DNA of 23,002 nucleotides, taken from contig JBCBJX010000045.1 of the NCBI GenBank assembly GCA_038522735.1, forward strand, positions 1-23,002. The letters are read 5' to 3'. The stretch is from JBCBJX01 sp038522735 (GTDB lineage: Bacteria > Pseudomonadota > Alphaproteobacteria > Caulobacterales > Parvularculaceae). The notes below the pieces were generated by a model. That model was given only the letters and a program-made list of their open reading frames with translations. It had not been told where the DNA came from and searched no databases. This document shows positions 1 through 6,541 of this stretch, piece by piece (within the stretch, counting starts at the first letter, position 1; every line of letters starts with the position of its first letter). Position numbers and translations under genes: made by a program.

Positions 1-96
1 CAAGCCTGGCTGACGGGCGTCCTCGCCCGCATCGCCGATCATCCGATCAACCGGATCAACGACCTGCTGCCATGGAAGTTCGAACCAGCAGCGTGA
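1..96 (+). CDS. IS66-family transposase (TnpC), 3' end only
   Basis: The reading frame is open from the first base and ends in TGA at 94-96. It encodes 31 residues containing WLTGVLARIADHP and NDLLPWKF, which match the conserved C-terminal element of IS66-family transposases as I know it. The rest of the gene lies outside the window. I looked in the next 150 bases for the terminal inverted repeat of an IS66 element and did not recognise one, so I cannot say whether the element is intact. It marks the left side as a region exposed to transposition. The match is short but distinctive. Confidence 0.8.
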   Translation, partial: QAWLTGVLARIADHPINRINDLLPWKFEPAA

Positions 97-243
97 CGGT
101 CAACACCAGAAGGTCACGAACAGGTGGATCATTGAGAGGAAATTTGTTGCTCGCTTTTCGAAGCATGGTTACGACCAGCGTAGCGGACTAGCTTTGTTGA
201 GATCCAAGGCTACATTTTGCGCAACTGCGGAAGGAACGACGCT

Positions 244-804
244 ATGCTGACCGCCTTTGGTGCAGCCGTTTTCGCCCTGGGGGCTTCGGTTTTGACGGAC
301 GATTTGAGCTGCACGATCCTCACCTCCTTCGGTGATGATGACCCCAACCGTTGGGTTACGGTGAATGACAATGTCATGGGTGGCCGCTCGTTGGGCGGAA
401 GTCAGGTGATCGACGGCCAGTTGGTGTTTGGCGGATCCACCAACACCAATGGCGGCGGTTTCTCATCCATCCGTATGCCGCTCGACCAAGGCGTTCTGGC
501 TGGCGCGAAGACACTTCGGATCACAGCCCAAGGCGATGGCCGCAAGTATCGCGTGACGCTCCAGACAACGGCCCGCTACCGCGGTCGTCCCATAGCATTT
601 CGCCAAGACATTGCAGGATTGTCGAAAGACGCCATGCAAACCGTGGATGTGCCATTGACCAATCTCGATGCAAGCATCTTCGGCCGGAGCATCGACGGCG
701 TCACCTTCGAAGCAAGTGACGCCCAAATTCTCGGGCTCATTATCTATGATGGCCTCGATGGTCCGTTTCGGCTTGTGGTCGATGAGATCGCCGTTTGCCG
801 ATAA
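244..804 (+). CDS. CIA30-domain protein with N-terminal export signal
   Basis: This encodes 186 residues from ATG 244, which has an AAGGA ribosome site about nine bases upstream; an in-frame TTG at 217 is less likely. The first 18 residues are hydrophobic and look like a signal peptide or anchor. The rest resembles the CIA30 (NDUFAF1-like) beta-sandwich domain: WVTVNDNVMGGRS near residues 36-48, a GGGFSSIR segment near 70, and GLIIYDGLDGPF near the C-terminus. CIA30 was named for a mitochondrial complex I assembly factor. Bacterial members are widespread and mostly of unknown role, often secreted, so a complex I function should not be assumed even though nuo genes lie 19 kb away. It stands alone between a transposase end and a broken regulator. 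Confidence 0.8.
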   Translation: MLTAFGAAVFALGASVLTDDLSCTILTSFGDDDPNRWVTVNDNVMGGRSLGGSQVIDGQLVFGGSTNTNGGGFSSIRMPLDQGVLAGAKTLRITAQGDGRKYRVTLQTTARYRGRPIAFRQDIAGLSKDAMQTVDVPLTNLDASIFGRSIDGVTFEASDAQILGLIIYDGLDGPFRLVVDEIAVCR

Positions 805-944
805 CTGCTGCTCCTTGCGGAGCGTGAATCGCCTCAAGGACGCTGTGTGGCCGGTCTTGTTCAAGATCCAGAAGCTCTCCGATCATTTACCAGATCAACC
901 CCACTCGTGGCAGCGCTGACGTCCTAGGGCATTCGAATATTGGT

Positions 945-1769
945 TTGGTCGATGAGTATGTCGGCCAGAACAAAGCAGCGGAGGATCCACGCCTTCATTT
1001 TGTCGATCAGCACAACGATCTTCGCGTTTGGCACGACCGCATGTGGCTCGGCGAGCGCCGCCCCGAAGATATCGAATTCAATCATTAGCTTTGGCAGGAA
1101 ATGCCGAAGGCCGAAATGTTCGGGTTTTCGCAGCGCACACCCGCCGGGAATTTGAACGCCTTTACATTTGTTCCATGGGGCGACGGGCGTTTTGACTTCT
1201 CACCGGAAACGCTCGCGCTGCTCCAGCTGCTGGAGCCGCACGTTACGGCGGCATTTCGAATAAGCCGCCGCCTGAATACCTCCACAGCGCTATGGGACGC
1301 GATCGACAGAATACCGACTGGGGTTGTGCTTCTCGATCGAACTGGCCGCGTACTGGTTGCCAATTCCGCCGTGGAACGTATGGCTGCGCTTAAGGACGGC
1401 CTTACTCTTACCCCTACGCGTTTCACCGCGGATCGGGCCGCGGAACGCCGCGCGCTCAACAGAGCTTTTGCAGCTGCTGCGGCGCTGGCGGCCAACGACA
1501 TTCGATCATACGCATTAGAAGAAGCGGCGCGTCCTGTCCGGATATCTCGCCCCTCCGGCGAGCCACCTTTCGCCGTCAGCTTTTCACCGCTTGCCGCCGA
1601 ATTTTATTCCGAGCCTTCTCCGGAGCGCCCTGCAGTTCTCGCACTCATCGCGGACCTGGGCGCAGAGTCCGCCGTGGCTCCCGAGGCGCTAAGCGCAATG
1701 TTCGGGTATACAGCCGCCGAAGCGCAAACTGCGGCATTACTCGACCGGAGGCAGATGAGCCTTTTCTGA
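945..1769 (+). pseudogene. LuxR-type regulator, broken: in-frame stop, HTH missing
   Basis: One frame reads from about 945 to 1769 and is interrupted by TAG at 1086-1088. After the stop, residues such as FSPETLALLQLLEPHV, then a PAS-like part (IDRIPTGVVLLDRTGRV, VANSAVERM) and YTAAEAQTAALL follow the layout of LuxR-family regulators with a sensor domain. In intact relatives the TAAEAQ-AALL segment opens the C-terminal LuxR helix-turn-helix. Here it runs straight into DRRQMSLF and a stop, so the DNA-binding domain is lost. An ATG at 1101 could still start a 222-residue fragment, but it would lack the output domain. The N-terminal limit is unclear; I could not follow the family pattern upstream of about 925. 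The cut near 1745 may mark the edge of the mobile block that follows. Confidence 0.7.
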
Positions 1770-1774
1770 TCGGC

Positions 1775-2029
1775 CTATCGTTCGCGGCCGCGCTCTTTCT
1801 CGCGGTCGCGGGCGATCTTCGCCTTGATGGCCTCGCGTTTCTCGCGAATGCGCTCATCCACGATGCTGCGGAGAGGACCGCTCGGCGTCAGCGTCGGCTG
1901 CGGCGTTTGCGGCGGGTCCGCTTCACGTTGCTGCGGCGAGGGCGCGTGCGCACGCGGGCGTTTACGCCGCGCTTCGTCGAACGCCTCTTTCGCTTCGTGC
2001 TTTTTCGCGTCCGTCCAATGCTCCGCCAT
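1775..2029 (-). CDS. small charged protein, possibly related to a relaxase tail
   Basis: This is an 84-residue frame from ATG (2027-2029); an in-frame stop a few codons upstream rules out a longer N-terminus. I see no clear ribosome site. The protein begins MAEHWTDAKKHEAKEAFDEA, has a proline-rich middle, and ends in a highly charged helix, AIKAKIARDREKERGRER. That tail resembles the last residues of the relaxase at 4915-6309 (ERIKVKFNADRDRER). It could be a small mobilisation accessory protein or the surviving end of another relaxase-like gene. Low complexity makes the similarity weak. It follows the antitoxin-like gene at 2077-2430 on the same strand and could be transcribed with it. Confidence 0.45.
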   Translation of the reverse strand: MAEHWTDAKKHEAKEAFDEARRKRPRAHAPSPQQREADPPQTPQPTLTPSGPLRSIVDERIREKREAIKAKIARDREKERGRER

Positions 2030-2076
2030 GAACCGAATTTGGATTGTTCAGGTTTGCGATCTCTAAACGTTTTGAG

Positions 2077-2430
2077 TTATGCAGGAGGCGATGTGACGCC
2101 CGACGGATCGTCATCGCCGCCCAAGCCTTCCAGAACGACAGGATCGCGATCCGGGAACTCGACGACAAGGCTCAGCTTGCCGCCCATTGCGCCGACATAA
2201 TTGCGCAGCGTGGAGAGCAAAAGGTCTGTACGCTTCTCCAGACGGGATATACTCACCTGTCCTTGGCCCAACTTTCTTGCAAGCTCGACCTGGGTCTGGT
2301 GCCGCGCTTTGCGTAGGTCCTGGAGCGTCCGAAACTCTTCGATCAGACGCTGACCTTCCGCCTCGGAGCGCGCCTGAGCCTCGGGCGACAAACGCGCACT
2401 CAATTCATCGAGCGGTACGTTCTTGTTCAT
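2077..2430 (-). CDS. XRE-family HTH antitoxin-like regulator, solitary
   Basis: This encodes 117 residues from ATG 2428-2430, with GGAAGG about 11 bases upstream. An in-frame start at 2484 would lie inside the -35 box of a good promoter, so the shorter start is preferred. An N-terminal helical part (residues 1-40) is followed by an HTH: LRKARHQTQVELARKLGQ, then VSISRLEKRTDLLLSTLRNY. The C-terminal stretch LSLVVEFPDRDPVVL is typical of HigA-like antitoxins that pair with RelE/HigB toxins. Those toxin genes normally sit directly upstream. Here the upstream neighbour is hipA (ends 2500) and no RelE-like frame is present, so this is an antitoxin without its usual partner. It may regulate itself or act on another locus. 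Confidence 0.8.
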   Translation of the reverse strand: MNKNVPLDELSARLSPEAQARSEAEGQRLIEEFRTLQDLRKARHQTQVELARKLGQGQVSISRLEKRTDLLLSTLRNYVGAMGGKLSLVVEFPDRDPVVLEGLGGDDDPSGVTSPPA

Positions 2431-2455
2431 CTTGATGTCAGCCTTCCGAACTACA

Positions 2456-2484
2456 TTTATAACACCGACGCTATATAATTTCAA
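2456..2484 (-). promoter_or_regulatory. promoter of the solitary HTH gene
   Basis: On the minus strand a -35 box TTGAAA (2479-2484) and a -10 box TATAAA (2456-2461) are separated by exactly 17 bases. Each differs from the sigma-70 consensus at one position. The predicted start of transcription falls about 15-20 bases ahead of the start codon at 2430. This gives the gene expression independent of hipBA, which ends at 2500, and decides between the two possible start codons. Confidence 0.6.
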
Positions 2485-2499
2485 GGTTATAATGAGTGT

Positions 2500-3777
2500 T
2501 TAGTTTAAGACTCTACGGCAGCGTTCTAGTCGCTCTGCGAGCGCGCCGACGAGCTTTTGGATGATCGGGTGATTGAGTTCGTCGCTTCTCATTTGGTTGG
2601 CGACCCGGTCGATGGCGTCCGTCAGCTGCGAGACGATCTCGGTTGCTTCGCCGCGAACCGCATCCTCAGCCATCCCGATGGCGTCAGCGAATTTCCCCCA
2701 TTGCCGCGCGCCGATATCGCGGACTTTGTATTCGCCGCCGATCTTCATCGCAAGCTTCACCTTGTAAAGCTGCGAGTCGTCATAGGGGATGTAGCTCGCG
2801 ACGTCGTAGATCGGCGCGAGACGCGATTTTCCGCCGGCCCCGATCAGCACGGAGTAATTTTTGGCGTGCGCGTCCGTACCGACGATCGCCCAGTTGAAGG
2901 CGAGGGCTTTGATGAAGGTCGCGACATCATCCGAGGCGCGGCCCGAGGTTTCGCGAAGGAGGTCGATAATCTTAAGCGGCGTCGGCCCGCCGTCTTTTTC
3001 GTACTTGTCGGCTGGGTGAACACTGAGCGCTTGGCACATATCTTCCTGATGCACTCGGATGATCCGATTGCCCGAGGCGATCCGGTCATAACGCTCAATG
3101 ACGATCGCAAGTTCGTCGCCAAACCGCGCGACCCGAGAGCTTGCGGTCGGAAGGCCGATTTCTCTGGCGAGGGAGAGGCAGAAGTGCTCGTTCTCCGCAT
3201 GGCCGTCGAACTCACCGGTCGGCGGTTTCAAAATATGCGTTGTCGGAATGCGGCCCGACGGCACGCCCCAAACCCTGTTAGCGAATAGAAGCGCAGTTTT
3301 CGGTTGCGCCCCGGCGAGGCTGAACTGCCCCGTATCGCCCATCGCCCGCCAGGCGGAATGATCCGCCTTCAGCATTTTGAGGCGTTCGGCGATCTCGGCT
3401 TCGCTCAGCCATGCGATGGCGGCGGTTTCATCGCCTGTAACCGCGTCGATACGGTCTGGCGCGACAAACTGGACCGCGCCGGCGCAATCCTCGCCGACGG
3501 CGCTGATCAGCCCGAAGGCGCTCCGGGCGGACACCTGAAACTTCTTCGCCCATTTCTGCAGGACGGCGTCATTGTCCGGCAGCAGCCCCCAAATGAAAGG
3601 CTCGATCCTGGAGTGGGGGTGTTCGCTCGCTGCGAGCGGCATGGAGAGGGAAAGCGGATAAGCGCCGGACGCGCGTCGCCAGCTCTCATCATAGGTGAAG
3701 AGGAGCTTGCCGGTCTTGTCCTGGCGCACCTCGCCGACACGCGCGCCATTCGCCAGAACGACAAGCGTTTTGGTCAT
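2500..3777 (-). CDS. hipA: HipA-family serine/threonine kinase toxin
   Basis: This encodes 425 residues, close to the usual length of HipA (E. coli 440). HipA kinases phosphorylate a translation component (glutamyl-tRNA synthetase in E. coli) and induce dormancy; the target here is unknown. An N-terminal Couple_hipA-like part (about 1-105, with PFIWGLLPDND) precedes the kinase domain. The sequence shows QFSLAGAQPK (Ser153, matching the autophosphorylated Ser150 of E. coli), ERYDR at 228-232, the catalytic loop VGTDAHAKNYS (Asp302) and the metal-binding IYDVAS (Asp325), so it looks catalytically complete. Its ATG overlaps the hipB stop by four bases (ATGA), indicating translational coupling. 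It lacks the architecture of HipBST systems, in which the N-terminal part is a separate protein. Confidence 0.93.
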   Translation of the reverse strand: MTKTLVVLANGARVGEVRQDKTGKLLFTYDESWRRASGAYPLSLSMPLAASEHPHSRIEPFIWGLLPDNDAVLQKWAKKFQVSARSAFGLISAVGEDCAGAVQFVAPDRIDAVTGDETAAIAWLSEAEIAERLKMLKADHSAWRAMGDTGQFSLAGAQPKTALLFANRVWGVPSGRIPTTHILKPPTGEFDGHAENEHFCLSLAREIGLPTASSRVARFGDELAIVIERYDRIASGNRIIRVHQEDMCQALSVHPADKYEKDGGPTPLKIIDLLRETSGRASDDVATFIKALAFNWAIVGTDAHAKNYSVLIGAGGKSRLAPIYDVASYIPYDDSQLYKVKLAMKIGGEYKVRDIGARQWGKFADAIGMAEDAVRGEATEIVSQLTDAIDRVANQMRSDELNHPIIQKLVGALAERLERCRRVLN

Positions 3778-4052
3778 GGCTTCGCTCCGGTGGCGGAGGT
3801 GATGACCAGATCAATGTCCGGTGTTTCAACGGTCTGCGAGGCGAGGCTTTCGCCGATTGAGAGGGGCAGATCGAGCGCGTCGAGCGTCTTCAGAACGAGC
3901 CCCAGCTCGGCGCGCGGCTTGCCGTTCTCCACCTCGCTGATCCATTGGCGTCCGACGCCGACTTTGGCGGCGAGTTCGGCCTGATCGAGGTCGCGCTTTT
4001 TGCGGGCGTCGCGGATTGCCGCGCCGATATCTTTCGCCGTTCTCACCTGCAT
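3774..4052 (-). CDS. hipB: HipB-like antitoxin and autorepressor
   Basis: This encodes 92 residues from the ATG at 4050-4052, near E. coli HipB length (88). An AGAAGG ribosome site lies about ten bases upstream. Longer in-frame starts (4076, 4157) would overlap the operators and promoter, so they are rejected. The XRE HTH spans residues 8-65: IGAAIRDARKKRDLDQAELA, then VGVGRQWISEVENGKPRAEL. The C-terminal tail is short, as in HipB. The family role is to bind and neutralise HipA and to repress the operon. It is the first gene of the hipBA operon and overlaps hipA by four bases. Three copies of a palindromic site lie directly upstream, as expected for an autorepressor. Confidence 0.9.
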   Translation of the reverse strand: MQVRTAKDIGAAIRDARKKRDLDQAELAAKVGVGRQWISEVENGKPRAELGLVLKTLDALDLPLSIGESLASQTVETPDIDLVITSATGAKP

Positions 4053-4068
4053 TGTGTGGTCGCCTTCT

Positions 4069-4137
4069 GTCGTCATTCGGCGACATTCTAGCAATGTCGG
4101 CGTTCGGCGACAAATGAAAATGTCGGCGTTCGGCGAC
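4069..4137 (-). promoter_or_regulatory. hipBA promoter with three operator copies
   Basis: A 16-base imperfect palindrome, GTCGGCGTTCGGCGAC, occurs at 4096-4111 and 4122-4137, with a 14/16 copy at 4069-4084. Starts are 27 and 26 bases apart, about two and a half helical turns. On the minus strand a -35 box TTGTCG (4108-4113) and a -10 box TAGAAT (4085-4090) are 17 bases apart. The middle operator covers most of the -35 box and spacer, and the first lies just downstream of the -10. This is the layout expected for cooperative repression by a HipB dimer, seen directly in the sequence; binding itself is inferred. Confidence 0.75.
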
Positions 4138-4225
4138 TTATCCACAGGAAAAATCAAGAGTGCTATCGGCAGCCGAATCTGCGGTTACGCGTTCGCAGTC
4201 GCTAGAAGCGGCGAGACGCGTAACC
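4138..4225. repeat. DnaA-box-like site and 10-bp inverted repeat
   Basis: TTATCCACA, a perfect match to the DnaA-box consensus, is at 4138-4146 next to the last hipBA operator. A perfect 10-base inverted repeat follows: GGTTACGCGT at 4183-4192 and ACGCGTAACC at 4216-4225, with 23 bases between. No gene covers this stretch. It could be part of a transfer origin, a replication or partition site, or an operator. One DnaA-box match alone does not show an origin, and I see no iterons or replication initiator gene. Confidence 0.45.
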
Positions 4226-4295
4226 GTGTTCGCACTCAACGTAAATCGCCACAGAGCATTCTTCTTAGCTCCTTGTTATCCATCTTTATTAACTC

Positions 4296-4303
4296 TATCC
4301 TGT
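4296..4303 (+). other. candidate oriT nick site (MOBP type)
   Basis: TATCCTGT matches the YATCCTG|Y nick consensus known for IncP/Ti-type (MOBP) transfer origins; cleavage would fall between 4302 and 4303. The site is in the non-coding region ahead of mobC and a relaxase whose third motif has the MOBP form. An eight-base match in about 450 bases could arise by chance at a level of several percent, so context carries most of the weight. No IncP-like inverted repeat is obvious just upstream of the site. Confidence 0.35.
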
Positions 4304-4386
4304 AACTCAGGAAGACAATCGCATTCCAAATTTTACATAGATCATCGTTCCTCCTATTATGTCCAAATAAACGGGTAGTCAGATGT

Positions 4387-4497
4387 GTTTTTGGTGCCCA
4401 AAAACGAGGCGCTGAAGCGCATCTGGCGAGGGGAAAACCCCTTCGAACCCCGGTGAAGCGGCTGGAGCCGGCTTCACCCCTCTCGGTGGAACCGAGA
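4387..4497. repeat. five consecutive hairpins upstream of mobC
   Basis: Five short inverted repeats follow each other almost without gaps. They are GTTTTTGG/CCAAAAAC (4387-4405), GCGC/GCGC around TGAA (4409-4420), AGGGG/CCCCT around AAAA (4429-4442), GGTGAAGC/GCTTCACC with an inner GGC/GCC (4452-4478), and TCTCGGT/ACCGAGA around GGA (4481-4497). Together they form a structured block that ends about 90 bases before the mobC start. This could be a relaxosome-binding part of oriT, or a structured mRNA leader that controls the mobilisation genes. The rest of 4147-4586 has no supportable gene. Confidence 0.55.
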
Positions 4498-4586
4498 CCC
4501 GAACGAACCACGCATCGACGCGGAGGAGGGCGATGGTCGCCCGCCTGGCGTTCCCGTGCGTCGCAGCGAAAGAGGAGGCGCGCGAC

Positions 4587-4934
4587 ATGGCGAGACCGAT
4601 GAAACAGCCCGATGAGAAGCGCGATCAGCGATTCAATCTGCGTCTCACGCTCGCTGAGATCGAGCATCTTCGGCGCGAAGCGCATCGGGCGGGGATAAAT
4701 CCCCATGACTATGCGCGCCGGCGGTCTCTCGGCGCATCCACCGCGCTTCCCTCGCGCCGGCGCAGCGATCCGGCCCTCATTTCCGAGCTCAACCGGATCG
4801 GCGTGAATGTGAACCAGCTCGCCCGCGCCATGCACATGGGAACCGAGTTTTCCGGCAGCTGGGAAGCGCTCGCCGATGAGCTGCGCGATGTTCTCACCCG
4901 CCTTGTGAGGAGCGATGGTTCCAAAGCTCCATAA
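4587..4934 (+). CDS. mobC: MobC-family relaxosome accessory protein
   Basis: This encodes 115 residues from ATG 4587, with a strong GAGGAGG site eight bases upstream; an in-frame ATG at 4533 lacks this. MobC proteins bind oriT DNA and help the relaxase reach its nick site. The N-terminal half (RFNLRLTLAEIEHLRREA, then AGINPHDYARRR) is ribbon-helix-helix-like. The C-terminal part ELNRIGVNVNQLARAMH is the conserved MobC motif of the family. The gene overlaps the relaxase by 20 bases, so the two are co-translated. The hairpin-rich region upstream is its likely binding site, which is an inference from context. Confidence 0.88.
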   Translation: MARPMKQPDEKRDQRFNLRLTLAEIEHLRREAHRAGINPHDYARRRSLGASTALPSRRRSDPALISELNRIGVNVNQLARAMHMGTEFSGSWEALADELRDVLTRLVRSDGSKAP

Positions 4935-6309
4935 GAAGGGATCGAGCTTCAAGGGCGCCGCCGCCTATCTCCTGCAAGATAAGGAGGCGGCGACGTCCGA
5001 ACGTGTCGCCTGGACGGCCACCCACAATCTCGCGGTCGATGATCCCGAGATCGCCTGGCGCGTGATGGCCGCGACGGCCCTCGATCAGGATCGCTTGAAG
5101 CAGGAGGCCGGCGTCAAATCGACCGGCCGAAAATCATCTGCGCCGGTGTTGCATCTGACCCTCGCCTGGCATCCCGAGGAGAAGGCAACCCTCACTCGAG
5201 AGGAGATGGAAGGGGCCGTTCGCAGCGCCCTGCGCGCCCTCGACGCCGGCGACCACCAAGCGCTCGTCATCGCCCATAACGACGAAGCCCATCCGCATCT
5301 CCATATTCTGATCAACCGCGTCCACCCCGTGGACGGACGGATGCTCTCATCGAGCAAGGAGAAGCTGAAGCTCTCCGAATGGGCGCAGGGCTATGAAGAG
5401 GAGCGCGGCCGGATTTTCTGCGAAGAGCGCGTCCTCAACAACGACGCCCGCGATCGAGGCGAGTTCACGCGAGGTGAGAAGGATGTCGACCGGCGCGTTT
5501 TCGAGGAGATGCGCGCGGCCCGAGACGCGGCGAACGACAATGTTGAGGCAGTCGAAGCGCAGCGGCGGCGACAAGCAGAGCGTGATGCTGAGATCGCGCG
5601 CGAGGAGAGGGCGCTTGTCGAGCGTCATCGCGCCGAGTGGCGACGGCTGATCGACGACGCCCACGAGCGCGCCCGGGAGGCCCGCACCGAGCACCTGAAA
5701 AGAGCGTCGCGAGAGATCGACGAAGCGCGGAAAGCCCGTCGTCCCGAATGGAAGGCGTTAGCCGAGCGTCATCGCCTTGAACGGAAAGAGTTCGAGCGGC
5801 GGGAGGAGACCGTCAGCGGCTCGTTGAAGAACGCGATTTCCTTGAGGGATGTGAGTTATGACCCCGGCACTCCGCGAACGCCCTTGATCGCGAGGCTCTT
5901 CGGCCTTGCGTCCTCACGCGCAACCAGATTTGGGGCTCTCGAAAAGCGTCAGAGGACGGAACGTCAAGCGCTTGAGGTGGGGGCTCGGCGAGAAGAACAG
6001 GTCATTCGAAATTCAGCGCGCCAGCGGCTGGCCGCGGAAGGGCGGCTACATCGCGACCGTTTCCTAGATGAGCGTGAGAGACTGATCGAGCGACATGATC
6101 GGGAGCGACTGAACATGCGCGAGGCCTGGCGTCTCCGGCGTCAGGAACGGAGTGATGACTGGCGGGATTTCGCTCGCAAGGAAGGGCTGCGGGATAGAGT
6201 GAGAGCCGACTTCGCGCAAGCCGTTGGCGGTGACCGGAAAAAGCAGCGCGATGAGATGCGTGAACGGATAAAGGTGAAATTCAACGCCGATCGCGATCGT
6301 GAGCGCTAG
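4915..6309 (+). CDS. MOBP-type relaxase (MobA/VirD2 family)
   Basis: This encodes 464 residues. Relaxases nick one strand at oriT, stay bound to the 5' end through a tyrosine, and lead the DNA into the recipient. The catalytic part covers about residues 1-180. Tyr18 in AAAYLL is the likely nucleophile, and HNDEAHPHLHILINRVHP (121-138) carries the metal-binding histidines His126, His128 and His130 in the MOBP pattern. The remainder is a long, Arg/Glu-rich, probably coiled-coil tail with no primase or helicase motif, as in mobilisable rather than self-transmissible elements. No type IV secretion genes are visible, so transfer would need a helper. The start overlaps mobC, and AGGAG lies only two bases ahead of the ATG, so expression probably depends on coupling. 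Confidence 0.9.
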   Translation: MVPKLHKKGSSFKGAAAYLLQDKEAATSERVAWTATHNLAVDDPEIAWRVMAATALDQDRLKQEAGVKSTGRKSSAPVLHLTLAWHPEEKATLTREEMEGAVRSALRALDAGDHQALVIAHNDEAHPHLHILINRVHPVDGRMLSSSKEKLKLSEWAQGYEEERGRIFCEERVLNNDARDRGEFTRGEKDVDRRVFEEMRAARDAANDNVEAVEAQRRRQAERDAEIAREERALVERHRAEWRRLIDDAHERAREARTEHLKRASREIDEARKARRPEWKALAERHRLERKEFERREETVSGSLKNAISLRDVSYDPGTPRTPLIARLFGLASSRATRFGALEKRQRTERQALEVGARREEQVIRNSARQRLAAEGRLHRDRFLDERERLIERHDRERLNMREAWRLRRQERSDDWRDFARKEGLRDRVRADFAQAVGGDRKKQRDEMRERIKVKFNADRDRER

Positions 6310-6421
6310 GGTGTGATCTCATTCATTGCGGGCCCTATAGGTGTCTAGGAATTAGTAAATTCACGCTAGAAGCTGCTCTGACCGTCCAGACGTTGGACAT
6401 CCACCTCAACAAATCACACCC
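6309..6421. repeat. 9-bp inverted repeat in gap after the relaxase
   Basis: GGGTGTGAT (6309-6317) and ATCACACCC (6413-6421) form a perfect inverted repeat with 95 bases between, directly after the relaxase stop. The gap 6310-6541 otherwise shows no gene, promoter or clear terminator that I can support. The repeat could bound a small insertion or be chance. It lies where the mobilisation genes give way to the envelope cluster. Confidence 0.25.
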
Positions 6422-6541
6422 GCACCACTATGTTTACTCTACATCGATGGTTCGAGAAATTTACCTTCAGACCGTCGAATTCAATGAACGTCGGCATTGT
6501 AAGCCGGCTGCTTCGACCACACCCGCCAAACCGGAAACAGA

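Noticed and set aside
97..200. Right end of the IS66 element
   Set aside because: I could not find a sequence that I recognise as the terminal inverted repeat, so no element border is annotated.
940..1155. Short frame starting at 940 with an apparent signal peptide
   Set aside because: It overlaps the LuxR-type remnant in another frame, and the hydrophobic stretch is too short and has no ribosome site.
2077..4052. HipBST-type three-gene toxin system
   Set aside because: HipA here is full length with its N-terminal part attached, and the third gene is an HTH protein rather than a HipS-like domain.
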